A stretch of DNA of 12,153 nt, taken from Campylobacteraceae bacterium (GTDB lineage: Bacteria; Campylobacterota; Campylobacteria; Campylobacterales; Sulfurovaceae). Below, one piece after another: positions 1 through 6,981 of the stretch. Position numbers and translations under genes: made by a program. How positions within the stretch are numbered: position 1 is the stretch's first letter; every line of letters begins with the position of its first letter. Location of the stretch: the NCBI GenBank assembly GCA_026986355.1, contig JALSOO010000103.1, forward strand, positions 1 to 12,153. The letters run 5' to 3'. A model generated the notes under the pieces. That model saw only the letters and a program-made list of their open reading frames with translations. It was not told the DNA's origin and made no database searches.

Positions 1-860
1 ATAAATTATCACAAGTTAAAACAGCTGGTTTTGTTATCAAACCTGATTCCCCAGAGATTCGTCATATCTATGATGAGATAAAAGAGAAGTTTAATGCTAG
101 AGGTATTAGAGTTCTTTTAGTAGAACACTCTGCTACAATGATAGGCTATAAAGGTATTTCATTTAGTAGACTTTGTAGAGATTCAGATTTTTTAGTCTCT
201 TTAGGAGGAGATGGGACACTACTATCTCTAGTGAGGAAATCATACAGCTATCATAAACCTGTACTTGGAATTAATGCAGGAACATTAGGCTTTTTGGCAG
301 ATGTTACCTTGGACGAAGTGGATACCTTTTTGGATAATCTACTTGTTGGTCAATATAGGATTGATGATAGAATGATGATTGATGGGTATATCCAGACTAT
401 AAATGGTCGTAAAAGCTTTTATGCCTTTAATGATGTGGTTATAACACGACCAAGTATCTCTCATATGGTCAAGATAGATGCATCTATTGATAATGAGTGG
501 TTCAATACCTATCGAGGAGACGGTTTGATTATCTCTACACCTACAGGAGCTACGGCATATAATCTAGCTGCAGGAGGTCCTGTAATGTATCCTCTGACCA
601 AAGCTTTTATTATGACTCCTATTGCTGCACACTCTTTGACTCAACGACCTTTGGTTCTACCCTCAAATTTTACCATTCATCTAAGCTCTCCAAAAGATAG
701 GGTAATTGTTATGGTTGATGGACAAGATGATTATGAGATGCAAGGGGGAGAGGTTTTAGTGATTAATGGTGCAGATATTGGAGCAAGACTTCTACACAAA
801 AAAGAGAGAAATTACTTCTCTGTATTGAGAGAAAAACTATCATGGGGCGATATAGAATAA
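1..860 (+). CDS. nadK: NAD kinase (5' end outside window)
   Basis: ATP-dependent (or polyphosphate-dependent) phosphorylation of NAD to NADP in the cytoplasm. The frame is open from base 3 to the TAA ending at 860, giving 285 visible residues. The family is usually about 285-300 residues, so only a few codons lie off the left edge. The internal ATG at 138 is not the start, because 45 in-frame upstream codons read as ordinary NAD kinase N-terminus. Counting from that ATG, the motifs are the nucleotide-binding GGDGT (residues 23-27), NAGTLGFL (46-53), FNDVVI (97-102) and the NAD-binding block GDGL...TPTGATAYNLAAGG (127-147). The recN start follows the stop after one base, so the two genes are almost certainly co-transcribed; the same nadK-recN pairing is common in Campylobacterota. 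Identification is very secure. Confidence 0.95.
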   Translation, partial: KLSQVKTAGFVIKPDSPEIRHIYDEIKEKFNARGIRVLLVEHSATMIGYKGISFSRLCRDSDFLVSLGGDGTLLSLVRKSYSYHKPVLGINAGTLGFLADVTLDEVDTFLDNLLVGQYRIDDRMMIDGYIQTINGRKSFYAFNDVVITRPSISHMVKIDASIDNEWFNTYRGDGLIISTPTGATAYNLAAGGPVMYPLTKAFIMTPIAAHSLTQRPLVLPSNFTIHLSSPKDRVIVMVDGQDDYEMQGGEVLVINGADIGARLLHKKERNYFSVLREKLSWGDIE

Positions 861-861
861 T

Positions 862-2385
862 ATGATTAATAGAGTATATATAAAAAATTTAATTCTATTT
901 GATGAGGTTGAGCTTGAAATAGATAAGGGGTTAATAGTCCTCTCTGGTCCATCTGGAGCAGGTAAATCACTCTTTATGAATGCTATCTTGGCTACATTTG
1001 GTTATGGTATATCAGAAGCCTCTCTCTGTGAAGTATCTGTAAAAAAACCATCAAAATTAAAGAACGAAGCGTATGAATTAGGCGATGAGTTAACAATAAA
1101 AGTATTAAAAAAAGATAAAGCACGTTACTACTTAGAGGGACAACGTATCTCTAAAAAAGCTTTGAATGGACTATTTTCTCCTTTTGTACAGTTTCTATCA
1201 GTTAGAGATAAGAGTGGATTTGAGAGTAGAAATCTAATAGAACTTATAGATAACTCACTAAGTGCCAAAGATAAAAATTTTAAAAAAATGGTCAAAGAGT
1301 ATCGTAAACGATATTTAAATTATAAACTAAAGCTTGAAGAGCTAGAGAAGATAAAAAGAGATGAAAATAGGATTATAGAGTTAATCGAGTTTACACAATT
1401 TGAGATAGATAAGATAGAGTCTATCGCTCCAAAAGTAGGAGAAGATTGTGAGCTTATGAAGATAAAACAACAACTCTCTCGAATTGATAAGGTAAAAGAG
1501 GCTTTAGAGAGTGCCAATGATATATTTAGAGTAGAAGAGTCCGTTTCTGAACTATATAGACTATTGGAAAAAGATAATAGTTTTTTTATAGATTTAATGA
1601 ATCAGTTACGTGTAGATTTTGAAGATATAGAGATATTGTCAGATGAGTTATCTGAAGTGGATATAGAGCATGTCTTAGATAGATTAGAGAAAATTTCAGC
1701 TTTAAAGAGACGGTATGGAACGATAGAAGAGGCATTAGCATATGTAGAGTTAAAAAAAGAGGAGTTAAAAGGGTATAAAAATATAGAGCAAGATAAGAGT
1801 CTATTGGAATCTTTTATAATGATGGAGTTTAGTGAGCTATCTGTGTTGTCTAATCGTATAAGTATTGGACGGAAGAGACATGCTCTTCTATTTGAAAACT
1901 CTTTGGAAAAATATCTCAATGAGTTAAAGCTACCTCCTATTAAATTTATCTTTACAAAAATCTCTTTGGATAGTTTAGGAGAAGATAGAGTATCTATAGA
2001 TTTAAATGGTTCAAAAGCAGAGACATTAAGTGGTGGGGAGTTTAATCGTGTTCGTTTAGCTCTAATGGTTGTTGCTCTATCTGGGGTAGAGAATGGAGGT
2101 CTGTTGATACTAGATGAGATAGATGCAAATGTTAGTGGCGATGAGTCTATAGCTATAGCCAATATGATTTCTAAACTATCATCTGTCTATCAAATCTTTG
2201 CAATCTCTCATCAACCACATTTAGCATCTAAAGCAACACAACACCTATTAATATCCAAGAGTAGATGCAAAAGTCATGTAACAATATTAGATAAAAAGGG
2301 AAAAATTGATGAGATTGCACGAATTATTGCAGGGGAAAAGATGAATCCAGAAGCAATATCTTTTGCTAAAAAATTACTAATATAA
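862..2385 (+). CDS. recN: DNA repair ATPase RecN
   Basis: SMC-like ATPase acting at DNA double-strand breaks in recombinational repair. The 507-residue protein has a split ABC ATPase head: Walker A GPSGAGKS (29-36), then a helical, Lys/Glu-rich middle of roughly residues 125-330 expected to form the short coiled coil. The C-terminal half-head carries signature LSGGE (389-393), Walker B LLILDEID (414-421) followed by the RecN-typical ANVSGDE, and the H-loop His450 in ISHQPHLA. It is slightly shorter than the roughly 550-residue E. coli protein, which I take to be normal for the phylum. The start ATG lies one base after the nadK stop; no good Shine-Dalgarno is evident, so coupling to nadK translation is likely. 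The stop is followed by a short AT-rich gap with a new promoter, so recN may end this transcript. Confidence 0.95.
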   Translation: MINRVYIKNLILFDEVELEIDKGLIVLSGPSGAGKSLFMNAILATFGYGISEASLCEVSVKKPSKLKNEAYELGDELTIKVLKKDKARYYLEGQRISKKALNGLFSPFVQFLSVRDKSGFESRNLIELIDNSLSAKDKNFKKMVKEYRKRYLNYKLKLEELEKIKRDENRIIELIEFTQFEIDKIESIAPKVGEDCELMKIKQQLSRIDKVKEALESANDIFRVEESVSELYRLLEKDNSFFIDLMNQLRVDFEDIEILSDELSEVDIEHVLDRLEKISALKRRYGTIEEALAYVELKKEELKGYKNIEQDKSLLESFIMMEFSELSVLSNRISIGRKRHALLFENSLEKYLNELKLPPIKFIFTKISLDSLGEDRVSIDLNGSKAETLSGGEFNRVRLALMVVALSGVENGGLLILDEIDANVSGDESIAIANMISKLSSVYQIFAISHQPHLASKATQHLLISKSRCKSHVTILDKKGKIDEIARIIAGEKMNPEAISFAKKLLI

Positions 2386-2408
2386 TTTAAGTTTAATTTA
2401 AAGTATTG

Positions 2409-2414
2409 TATAAT
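2409..2414 (+). promoter_or_regulatory. -10 box for the LysM membrane protein gene
   Basis: A perfect TATAAT lies 28 bases before the chosen ATG at 2443, immediately after recN. It would start transcription near 2421 and leave a short leader containing AGGAG at 2430-2434. No convincing -35 hexamer is visible, which is normal for sigma-70 promoters of this phylum. Confidence 0.5.
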
Positions 2415-2442
2415 AATCCTATAAATAATAGGAGTGTTTAAA

Positions 2443-3039
2443 ATGTTTGATAATAGTGAAGATGAATATTTAAAAGCCACACGAGATGCACAAGTGAATG
2501 TACATAGAAATAGAGGTGCATTTAGAGGAGTGGCTCTTGTTTGGAATCTCTTTCTTCTTAGCTCTTTTCTTGTTATAGGATATTTAGGGTTTAATTATCT
2601 CAAGAGTGATAGGGTACTTCTAAGCGATAATCGTGATACTTTACCTGTTTCTCCTCAAACAAAAACAGCTGTTATGGGTGTAAGTGATACTAAAAGTGAT
2701 AGTGAATATCTTGAAATGTTAAACTCAATAGAGAGTGATATAGATACAACTAGCAAAAAGGAGTCAGATTTAAGCTCTGCTATAGATGATGTTGTTAATA
2801 GTTCTATCTCTAAAGATAACTCCCTATACACTCAAGCCATATCACAAGAGATTGATTCTAATGTTTATCATAAAAATAGTAGAGTTGTTTTAGTTGAAAA
2901 AGGAGATACCTTAGCCAGTATTTCAGAAAAATATTATGGGAATCCTATGAAATTTGATAAAATTATTGAAGCAAATAGAGATTTGAAGAGGGATTACCAA
3001 GTGCTTCATATTGGTCAAAAATTAAATGTTCCTTATTAA
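2443..3039 (+). CDS. Single-pass membrane protein with C-terminal LysM domain
   Basis: The 198-residue protein has a polar cytoplasmic N-terminus (1-28), one hydrophobic span (about 29-51), a Ser/Asp-rich low-complexity linker of about 95 residues, and a LysM peptidoglycan-binding domain (about 147-197: EKGDTLASISEKYYGN ... IIEANRD ... IGQKLNVPY). The topology suggests an inner-membrane anchor with LysM reaching into the periplasm. I chose ATG 2443 over the in-frame GTG at 2434 for two reasons: AGGAG at 2430-2434 is correctly spaced for 2443 but overlaps the GTG, and the resulting N-terminus (MFDNSEDEY) aligns with that of the downstream paralogue (MFNSKDEY). It has its own promoter and sits among cell-wall genes, so a role in envelope maintenance or division is plausible but inferred. 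I do not recognise a named gene. Confidence 0.85.
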   Translation: MFDNSEDEYLKATRDAQVNVHRNRGAFRGVALVWNLFLLSSFLVIGYLGFNYLKSDRVLLSDNRDTLPVSPQTKTAVMGVSDTKSDSEYLEMLNSIESDIDTTSKKESDLSSAIDDVVNSSISKDNSLYTQAISQEIDSNVYHKNSRVVLVEKGDTLASISEKYYGNPMKFDKIIEANRDLKRDYQVLHIGQKLNVPY

Positions 3040-3049
3040 AATTTCATGA

Positions 3050-3077
3050 TTGTTGCCTATTCTATTGTTAATATACT
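3050..3077 (+). promoter_or_regulatory. Possible promoter for the second membrane protein
   Basis: TTGTTG at 3050-3055 is followed, after a 16-base spacer, by TATACT at 3072-3077. This lies in the 67-base gap between the two paralogues. The match is moderate, and read-through from the first gene is equally possible. Confidence 0.3.
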
Positions 3078-3106
3078 TTTAACAAAAGAAAATTAGGAGA
3101 TTAGAG

Positions 3107-3475
3107 ATGTTTAATAGTAAAGATGAGTATGCAGAAGCAACAGAAAAAGCAAGTATAAATCAGCATGGAAAAAGAGCTATTGGTGGTTATAAATTAGGTA
3201 TATTAAATCTATTTCTATTGACTACTATTGGTGTGATGGGTTATGTGGGTTTTGACTCTTTAACAGATAAGAGAATAGATAGTGGTAGTGTAGAGAATAA
3301 AATAGATACAACTGATAGTGATTTACTAGATATTCTATCAAATATAGATGTTGATGAATCCAAAAAAGAGTCCAAATCATTAAGTTTAGAGATTAATAGT
3401 ATAGTTAATGAATCCACTTCAGATAAAAAATCTAGTTATACTAAAGCACTATCTGCTGAATTGAGAGGCTATTAA
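3107..3475 (+). CDS. Short paralogue of the LysM membrane protein, lacking LysM
   Basis: The 122-residue protein is clearly homologous to its upstream neighbour along its whole length. It shares the N-terminus (MFNSKDEYAEAT versus MFDNSEDEYLKAT), one membrane span at about 31-49, a Ser/Asp-rich linker and a matching end (SSYTKALSAEL versus NSLYTQAISQEI). It stops where the neighbour's LysM domain would begin. There is no LysM remnant in the 38 bases before tatD, so this is a clean C-terminal loss or the ancestral short form, not a frameshift. AGGAGA at 3095-3100 is well placed for ATG 3107. Function unknown. Because the membrane anchor and linker are retained, it could bind the same partner as the LysM protein without holding peptidoglycan; this is inference. 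Confidence 0.8.
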   Translation: MFNSKDEYAEATEKASINQHGKRAIGGYKLGILNLFLLTTIGVMGYVGFDSLTDKRIDSGSVENKIDTTDSDLLDILSNIDVDESKKESKSLSLEINSIVNESTSDKKSSYTKALSAELRGY

Positions 3476-3483
3476 TCTTTTTT

Positions 3484-3492
3484 TGCTAAAAT
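3484..3492 (+). promoter_or_regulatory. Possible extended -10 promoter for tatD
   Basis: TGCTAAAAT matches the extended -10 pattern (TGn followed by TAAAAT) and lies 22 bases before the tatD start, which would place the transcription start near 3499. The match is short and there is no -35 box. Confidence 0.35.
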
Positions 3493-3519
3493 CATACTTA
3501 AAAAAGGTTAAGTATGATT
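3490..3519 (+). promoter_or_regulatory. Perfect 12-bp inverted repeat enclosing the tatD start codon
   Basis: Bases 3490-3501 (AATCATACTTAA) are perfectly complementary to 3508-3519 (TTAAGTATGATT), with a 6-base loop AAAAGG at 3502-3507. The tatD start codon 3514-3516 is in the right arm, while the only Shine-Dalgarno-like bases (AAGG, 3504-3507) are in the loop. In a transcript reading through from upstream, the start codon would be paired and the AAGG exposed. No T-run follows, so it is not a typical terminator. It could equally be a DNA operator. Confidence 0.6.
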
Positions 3520-4290
3520 ATAGATACCCATTGTCATTTAGATGATAAACGATACAATGATGATATAGATGAGGTAATCGCAAGAGCAAAAGAGAAAGGT
3601 ATAGAGCGTTTTATTATCCCTGGGGCAGACCCTAAGACATTGAAACGTGCTGTAGAACTTGCAGAAGAGTACTCTGAAATATATTTTGCAGTGGGAGTAC
3701 ACCCTTATGATGCCAAAAATTATGATAAGAGTTTTTTAGAAGAGTTTGTATCACACCCTAAATGCGTAGCTATTGGAGAGTGTGGACTTGACTATTTTCG
3801 CCTACCTAAAAATTCAGAAGAGATTAAAGATGAAAAAGCTCTACAAAAAGAGGTTTTTATAGACCAAATCAAATGGGCAAAGGAGCTTGATTTACCATTG
3901 ATTATCCATGTTCGTGAATCTTCAGATGATTGCTTAGAACTTTTAGAAGAGTATGCAGGAGAGAGAGGAGGTGTACTTCACTGCTATAATGCAAATGAAC
4001 ATCTATTGAAATTGAGCAATAAAAACTTCTATTATGGTATAGGAGGAGTTCTAACCTTTAAAAATGCAAAAAAACTTATAAATACCTATCCCAAAATTCC
4101 CCAAGAGAGACTTATTATAGAGACTGATGCACCCTATTTAACCCCACACCCACATAGAGGTAAACGTAATGAGCCTGTCTATACACAGTTTGTTGCTGAA
4201 AAGATGTCAGAACTCTCCTCTTTGGATTATGATAAGGTAGCTAATATAACAACATTAAATGCTAAAAAACTCTTCTGTAGGCTTAAATAA
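3514..4290 (+). CDS. tatD: TatD family metal-dependent hydrolase / DNase
   Basis: A cytoplasmic TIM-barrel metal hydrolase; TatD proteins are exonucleases linked to DNA repair and turnover. At 258 residues it is of standard length. The metal ligands are visible: His6 and His8 in DTHCHLD, Glu89 in IGECGLDYF, His132 in IIHVRES, His157 in VLHCYN and Asp205 in IETDAPYL, followed by the family signature TPHPHRGKRNEP. The ATG at 3514 begins MIIDTHCHLD, the expected family start, so the start is secure despite the weak ribosome site (AAGG at 3504-3507). It follows the small paralogue by 38 bases, and a tatD at this position next to a transglycosylase gene is usual for the phylum. The inverted repeat over the start codon is described separately. 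Confidence 0.93.
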   Translation: MIIDTHCHLDDKRYNDDIDEVIARAKEKGIERFIIPGADPKTLKRAVELAEEYSEIYFAVGVHPYDAKNYDKSFLEEFVSHPKCVAIGECGLDYFRLPKNSEEIKDEKALQKEVFIDQIKWAKELDLPLIIHVRESSDDCLELLEEYAGERGGVLHCYNANEHLLKLSNKNFYYGIGGVLTFKNAKKLINTYPKIPQERLIIETDAPYLTPHPHRGKRNEPVYTQFVAEKMSELSSLDYDKVANITTLNAKKLFCRLK

Positions 4291-4306
4291 AAATTAAATA
4301 AAAAAT

Positions 4307-4341
4307 TTAATAATTTTAAAAAAGCTAATTATTAAGTTTTC
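4307..4341 (+). terminator. Weak AT-only terminator candidate after tatD
   Basis: TTAATAATT (4307-4315) pairs perfectly with AATTATTAA (4327-4335) across an 11-base loop and is followed by GTTTTC. The stem has no G-C pairs, so it would be weak. Its position between the tatD stop and the next promoter fits, but chance is a real alternative in such AT-rich sequence. Confidence 0.3.
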
Positions 4342-4346
4342 TTCTA

Positions 4347-4373
4347 CTATAATTGTAATAAATACAATTATAG
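4347..4373 (+). promoter_or_regulatory. -10 box inside a perfect palindrome, transglycosylase promoter
   Basis: CTATAATTGTA (4347-4357) and TACAATTATAG (4363-4373) form an 11-bp perfect inverted repeat around ATAAA. The left arm contains TATAAT at 4348-4353, and the right arm ends at the AGGA ribosome site (4372-4375) of the gene starting at 4382. Transcription from this -10 would begin around 4360, between the arms, so the RNA would carry only one arm. The symmetry therefore acts, if at all, on DNA, as an operator for a dimeric regulator covering the -10 and start site. Confidence 0.5.
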
Positions 4374-4381
4374 GAATATGT

Positions 4382-5317
4382 ATGAAAATTTATAAATTAT
4401 TACTATTTTACTTACTATTACCAACCGTTGCGTTCTCTAATATACGTGATGAATTTCCAAGTTATAGCTACGTATTTGCAGAATTTAATGTTCCTGAACA
4501 CTATATTGATAATCCTGAATTTAAAGATTTTGTAGAACAACATAAATATAATTATAAAAAGCGTTTTATAAAAGCCGTAAGAGAGGGAGGATTAGTCCTT
4601 CCTATGATGAAACAAATTATTTATAAGCGAGATATATCTCCTGTTTTTCTCTATATCGCTATGGTAGAGTCAGGATTTAATCCCAAAGCACGTTCTCGTA
4701 CGGGAGCAGGGGGGTTATGGCAAATTGTGGTCAATACAGCTAAAGAGCTAAAATTAACAATCAACAGAGATATTGATGAGCGTTATGACCCTGTTCGTTC
4801 TACCAATGTAGCGATTAAATATCTATATCGTATCAATAACAATCTAAATAGTTGGTATCTCACAACTATGGCATATAATTGTGGAATGGGTTGTGTAAAT
4901 AGGTCAATTCAAAGAGCAGGAACAAGAAGCATAGATGTTTTGACAAGTTCTAATAATTCATATATCAAAAAAGAGACAAAAAAATATATAAAAAAAGTTC
5001 TATTAATGGCAATGATTGGTGAGAATTATCTCTTTAAACAAAATGATAGAGTAGGAGAGATAATGCATACACTCCATCGTGATGGTATCACTCCTGTTCC
5101 TGTTCGTTTAGGAGAGAGCTTATCACGAGTAGCTTCTATTTTAAATATGAATCAAAGCTATTTAGACAAGATAAATCCACATCTTAAATTTGGTCATACA
5201 CCTTATAATCGGACGTATAAAATCAATATTCCAACATCAAAAGTCAGAGAGTTTACTATGCGTTATGCAGGTATAACTAGACAGAGAGATACCTATATCT
5301 CTACTAATCTATATTAA
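4382..5317 (+). CDS. mltD: Periplasmic lytic transglycosylase (MltD/Slt type, GH23)
   Basis: Cleaves the MurNAc-GlcNAc bond of peptidoglycan to give 1,6-anhydro ends, in the periplasm. The 311-residue protein starts with a signal peptide (about 1-19, cleavage near AFS/N; no lipobox Cys). The SLT domain spans about 84-175: catalytic Glu96 in MVESGFNPKARS, GAGGLWQ (108-114), DERYDPVRST (132-141) and AYNCG (164-168). A C-terminal segment (about 237-285: VRLGESLSRVASIL ... NPHL ... INIP) looks like one divergent LysM module. E. coli MltD is longer and a lipoprotein, so the symbol marks family and position rather than strict orthology. AGGA at 4372-4375 supports ATG 4382. The next gene starts 27 bases downstream and also encodes a periplasmic peptidoglycan-binding protein, so the two are probably co-expressed. 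Confidence 0.88.
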   Translation: MKIYKLLLFYLLLPTVAFSNIRDEFPSYSYVFAEFNVPEHYIDNPEFKDFVEQHKYNYKKRFIKAVREGGLVLPMMKQIIYKRDISPVFLYIAMVESGFNPKARSRTGAGGLWQIVVNTAKELKLTINRDIDERYDPVRSTNVAIKYLYRINNNLNSWYLTTMAYNCGMGCVNRSIQRAGTRSIDVLTSSNNSYIKKETKKYIKKVLLMAMIGENYLFKQNDRVGEIMHTLHRDGITPVPVRLGESLSRVASILNMNQSYLDKINPHLKFGHTPYNRTYKINIPTSKVREFTMRYAGITRQRDTYISTNLY

Positions 5318-5344
5318 AAAATTATATAAATAAAGGTAAAAATC

Positions 5345-5890
5345 ATGAAAAGAGTATTTCGTAAACAAATATTAATCTCTATCTCTTTAGTCTCTATTTT
5401 CCTAACTACATCTATGGCAGATAGTAAACTACTATGGAAAAAAGCAGATTTAGCTAATAATAAAAAAGATTGTGTAAATTGTTATGCCAATTTAGAATTT
5501 GATAAAAAGAGTCCTAAAGTAGTTAATAAAAAGAAGAGAGTAATTTATAATAATAGTGGCTACACTTATACTATAAGCAGATCAGATAGGAATCCAAAAG
5601 CTATTGAGTTTAAAGATAGAACATATATTGAAAAGCGACCTAAATCGTATATAAATAAAAGTAAAACAGTAGCTATTCAACTTGGTGCATTTAGACACTA
5701 TGCTGGTGCTAAAAAGTATCTCAAAAAATATGCTATACTTTCATCAGAATATAAAGTAATAATAAAAGCAGGTGCAGAAGACCAAAAGCCACTATATCGT
5801 GTCCAAATAGAGGGATTTCCTTCTAGGAGCAAAGCTGAAGAGTTTAAATCAAAATATGGTTTAATAGGGGCATTTTTTGTAATGAATTAG
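5345..5890 (+). CDS. Periplasmic SPOR-domain protein
   Basis: The 181-residue protein has a signal peptide (about 1-25, cleavage after SMA), a basic, Asn/Lys-rich middle of about 80 residues, and a C-terminal SPOR domain (about 107-181: VAIQLGAFRHYAGAKKYLKKY ... YRVQIEGFPSRSKAEEFKSKYG). SPOR domains bind peptidoglycan stripped of stem peptides, typically at septa. The position directly after the transglycosylase is where many Campylobacterota carry rlpA. I see no double-psi beta-barrel (RlpA catalytic) segment here, so the symbol rlpA is not justified. A CxxC pair (Cys43, Cys46) follows the signal peptide without the His needed for haem attachment; it could form a disulphide or bind metal. 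AAAGG around 5332-5337 supports the start. Probably cell-wall or division related (inference). Confidence 0.82.
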   Translation: MKRVFRKQILISISLVSIFLTTSMADSKLLWKKADLANNKKDCVNCYANLEFDKKSPKVVNKKKRVIYNNSGYTYTISRSDRNPKAIEFKDRTYIEKRPKSYINKSKTVAIQLGAFRHYAGAKKYLKKYAILSSEYKVIIKAGAEDQKPLYRVQIEGFPSRSKAEEFKSKYGLIGAFFVMN

Positions 5891-5911
5891 TACCTTAATA
5901 TAAGGAAAAAA

Positions 5912-6484
5912 ATGACAGAACTATCACGAGATACCAAAGAGACACAAATTACTGTAAAAGTTGAACTTTATGGTCAAGGAGAGTCAACTATCGCAACAGG
6001 TGTTGGTTTTCTTGACCATATGTTAGAGGCATTTTCTAAACACTCCCATATAAATTTATATGTTAGATGTAGTGGGGATACTCATATAGATGATCACCAC
6101 TCTGTAGAGGATATTGCTATTGTTATTGGTCAAGCACTCAAAAAAGAGTTGTATCCTATTCAAAATATAGAGCGTTATGGAAATGCTACTGTTGTTATGG
6201 ACGAAGCCTCTGTAACTTGTGATTTAGATATTTCAAATAGACCCTTTTTAGTATTTGAGATGCCTATGGAGGGTAAAGTTGGTAGTTTTGATGTAGAGTT
6301 AGTAGAGGAGTTTTTTAGAGCTTTGAGCTTTAATGCTTCAATGACGGTTCATCTTATCTGCAATAGAGGAACAAACAAACACCATAGGATAGAGGCATCA
6401 TTCAAAGCGTTAGCTGTAGCTTTGCGTCGTGCTGTTGCTATCAATGAAAATGCAGGTATTCCAAGTACCAAGGGAGTTTTATAG
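5912..6484 (+). CDS. hisB: Imidazoleglycerol-phosphate dehydratase
   Basis: Sixth step of histidine biosynthesis: dehydration of imidazole glycerol phosphate to imidazole acetol phosphate, in the cytoplasm, with two Mn2+ per site. At 190 residues it is the monofunctional form, with no fused histidinol phosphatase domain. Diagnostic motifs are GVGFLDHML (30-38), DDHHSVED (60-67) and NKHHRIEAS (155-163), which supply the metal-binding histidines and glutamates. The start ATG has AAGGA at 5902-5906. That site forms the right arm of a small CCTTA/TAAGG hairpin (5893-5905), which might limit initiation. No other his gene is present; it sits between envelope genes, and its stop overlaps the kdsC start by one base. 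Confidence 0.96.
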   Translation: MTELSRDTKETQITVKVELYGQGESTIATGVGFLDHMLEAFSKHSHINLYVRCSGDTHIDDHHSVEDIAIVIGQALKKELYPIQNIERYGNATVVMDEASVTCDLDISNRPFLVFEMPMEGKVGSFDVELVEEFFRALSFNASMTVHLICNRGTNKHHRIEASFKALAVALRRAVAINENAGIPSTKGVL

Positions 6485-6981
6485 TGTCTATAGAACTTAT
6501 TGTATTAGATGTAGATGGTACATTAACTGATGGTAAAATATCTTATACTCAAAATGGAGATGAGGTAAAATCCTTTTGTGTCAAAGATGGATTAGCTATT
6601 GCTTCATGGATTAAACTTGGTAGAGAGGTAGCTATTATCACAGGTCGTAACTCTAAGATAGTAGAGCGTAGAGCCCAAGAGTTGGGGATTAAATATCTCT
6701 ATCAAGCTATTCATAATAAACAAGATATTTTAGAGAAGATTCTAAAAGAGTTAGATTTAACAATGGAGAGTGTAGCTTCTATCGGAGATGATTTAAACGA
6801 TTACAAGATGTTAAAAGCTTCAAAACGCTCCTTTGTTCCTAGTAATGCTTCTATTTATGTTAAAGAGATAGCAACGGATATTTTAGAGGCAAAAGGTGGC
6901 GATGGTGCTGTTCGTGAGATGGTGGACTCTCTAATATCTGATGAGGGTTTAGAGCAAGAGTATCTTGAATTATGGTATTAA
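6484..6981 (+). CDS. kdsC: 3-deoxy-D-manno-octulosonate 8-phosphate phosphatase (KdsC, HAD superfamily)
   Basis: Hydrolyses Kdo-8-phosphate to Kdo in the lipopolysaccharide core/lipid A pathway. It is a 165-residue minimal HAD phosphatase without a cap domain, the normal size for tetrameric KdsC. Motifs are LDVDGTLTDG (nucleophile Asp9, acid/base Asp11), VKDGLAI (33-39), ITGR (52-55), Lys79, SIGDDLND (99-106) and the KdsC-type tail GGDGAVREM (138-146). The start is GTG at 6484, whose G is the last base of the hisB stop (TAGTG), so translation is probably coupled. The gene is followed by lptC with a 10-base overlap, which supports a role in LPS assembly over other HAD substrates. Confidence 0.92.
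   Translation: MSIELIVLDVDGTLTDGKISYTQNGDEVKSFCVKDGLAIASWIKLGREVAIITGRNSKIVERRAQELGIKYLYQAIHNKQDILEKILKELDLTMESVASIGDDLNDYKMLKASKRSFVPSNASIYVKEIATDILEAKGGDGAVREMVDSLISDEGLEQEYLELWY

Noticed and set aside
138..860. NAD kinase starting at ATG 138
   Set aside because: The frame is open to the left edge, and the 45 preceding codons read as normal family N-terminus; using ATG 138 would truncate the protein.
1602..2162. 186-codon open frame on the minus strand inside recN
   Set aside because: It is fully antisense to a well-conserved gene, with Ser/Ile/Asn-rich composition and no ribosome site or domain; a shadow.
2434..2442. GTG 2434 as start of the LysM protein
   Set aside because: It overlaps the AGGAG ribosome site that is correctly spaced for ATG 2443, and the paralogue aligns from 2443.
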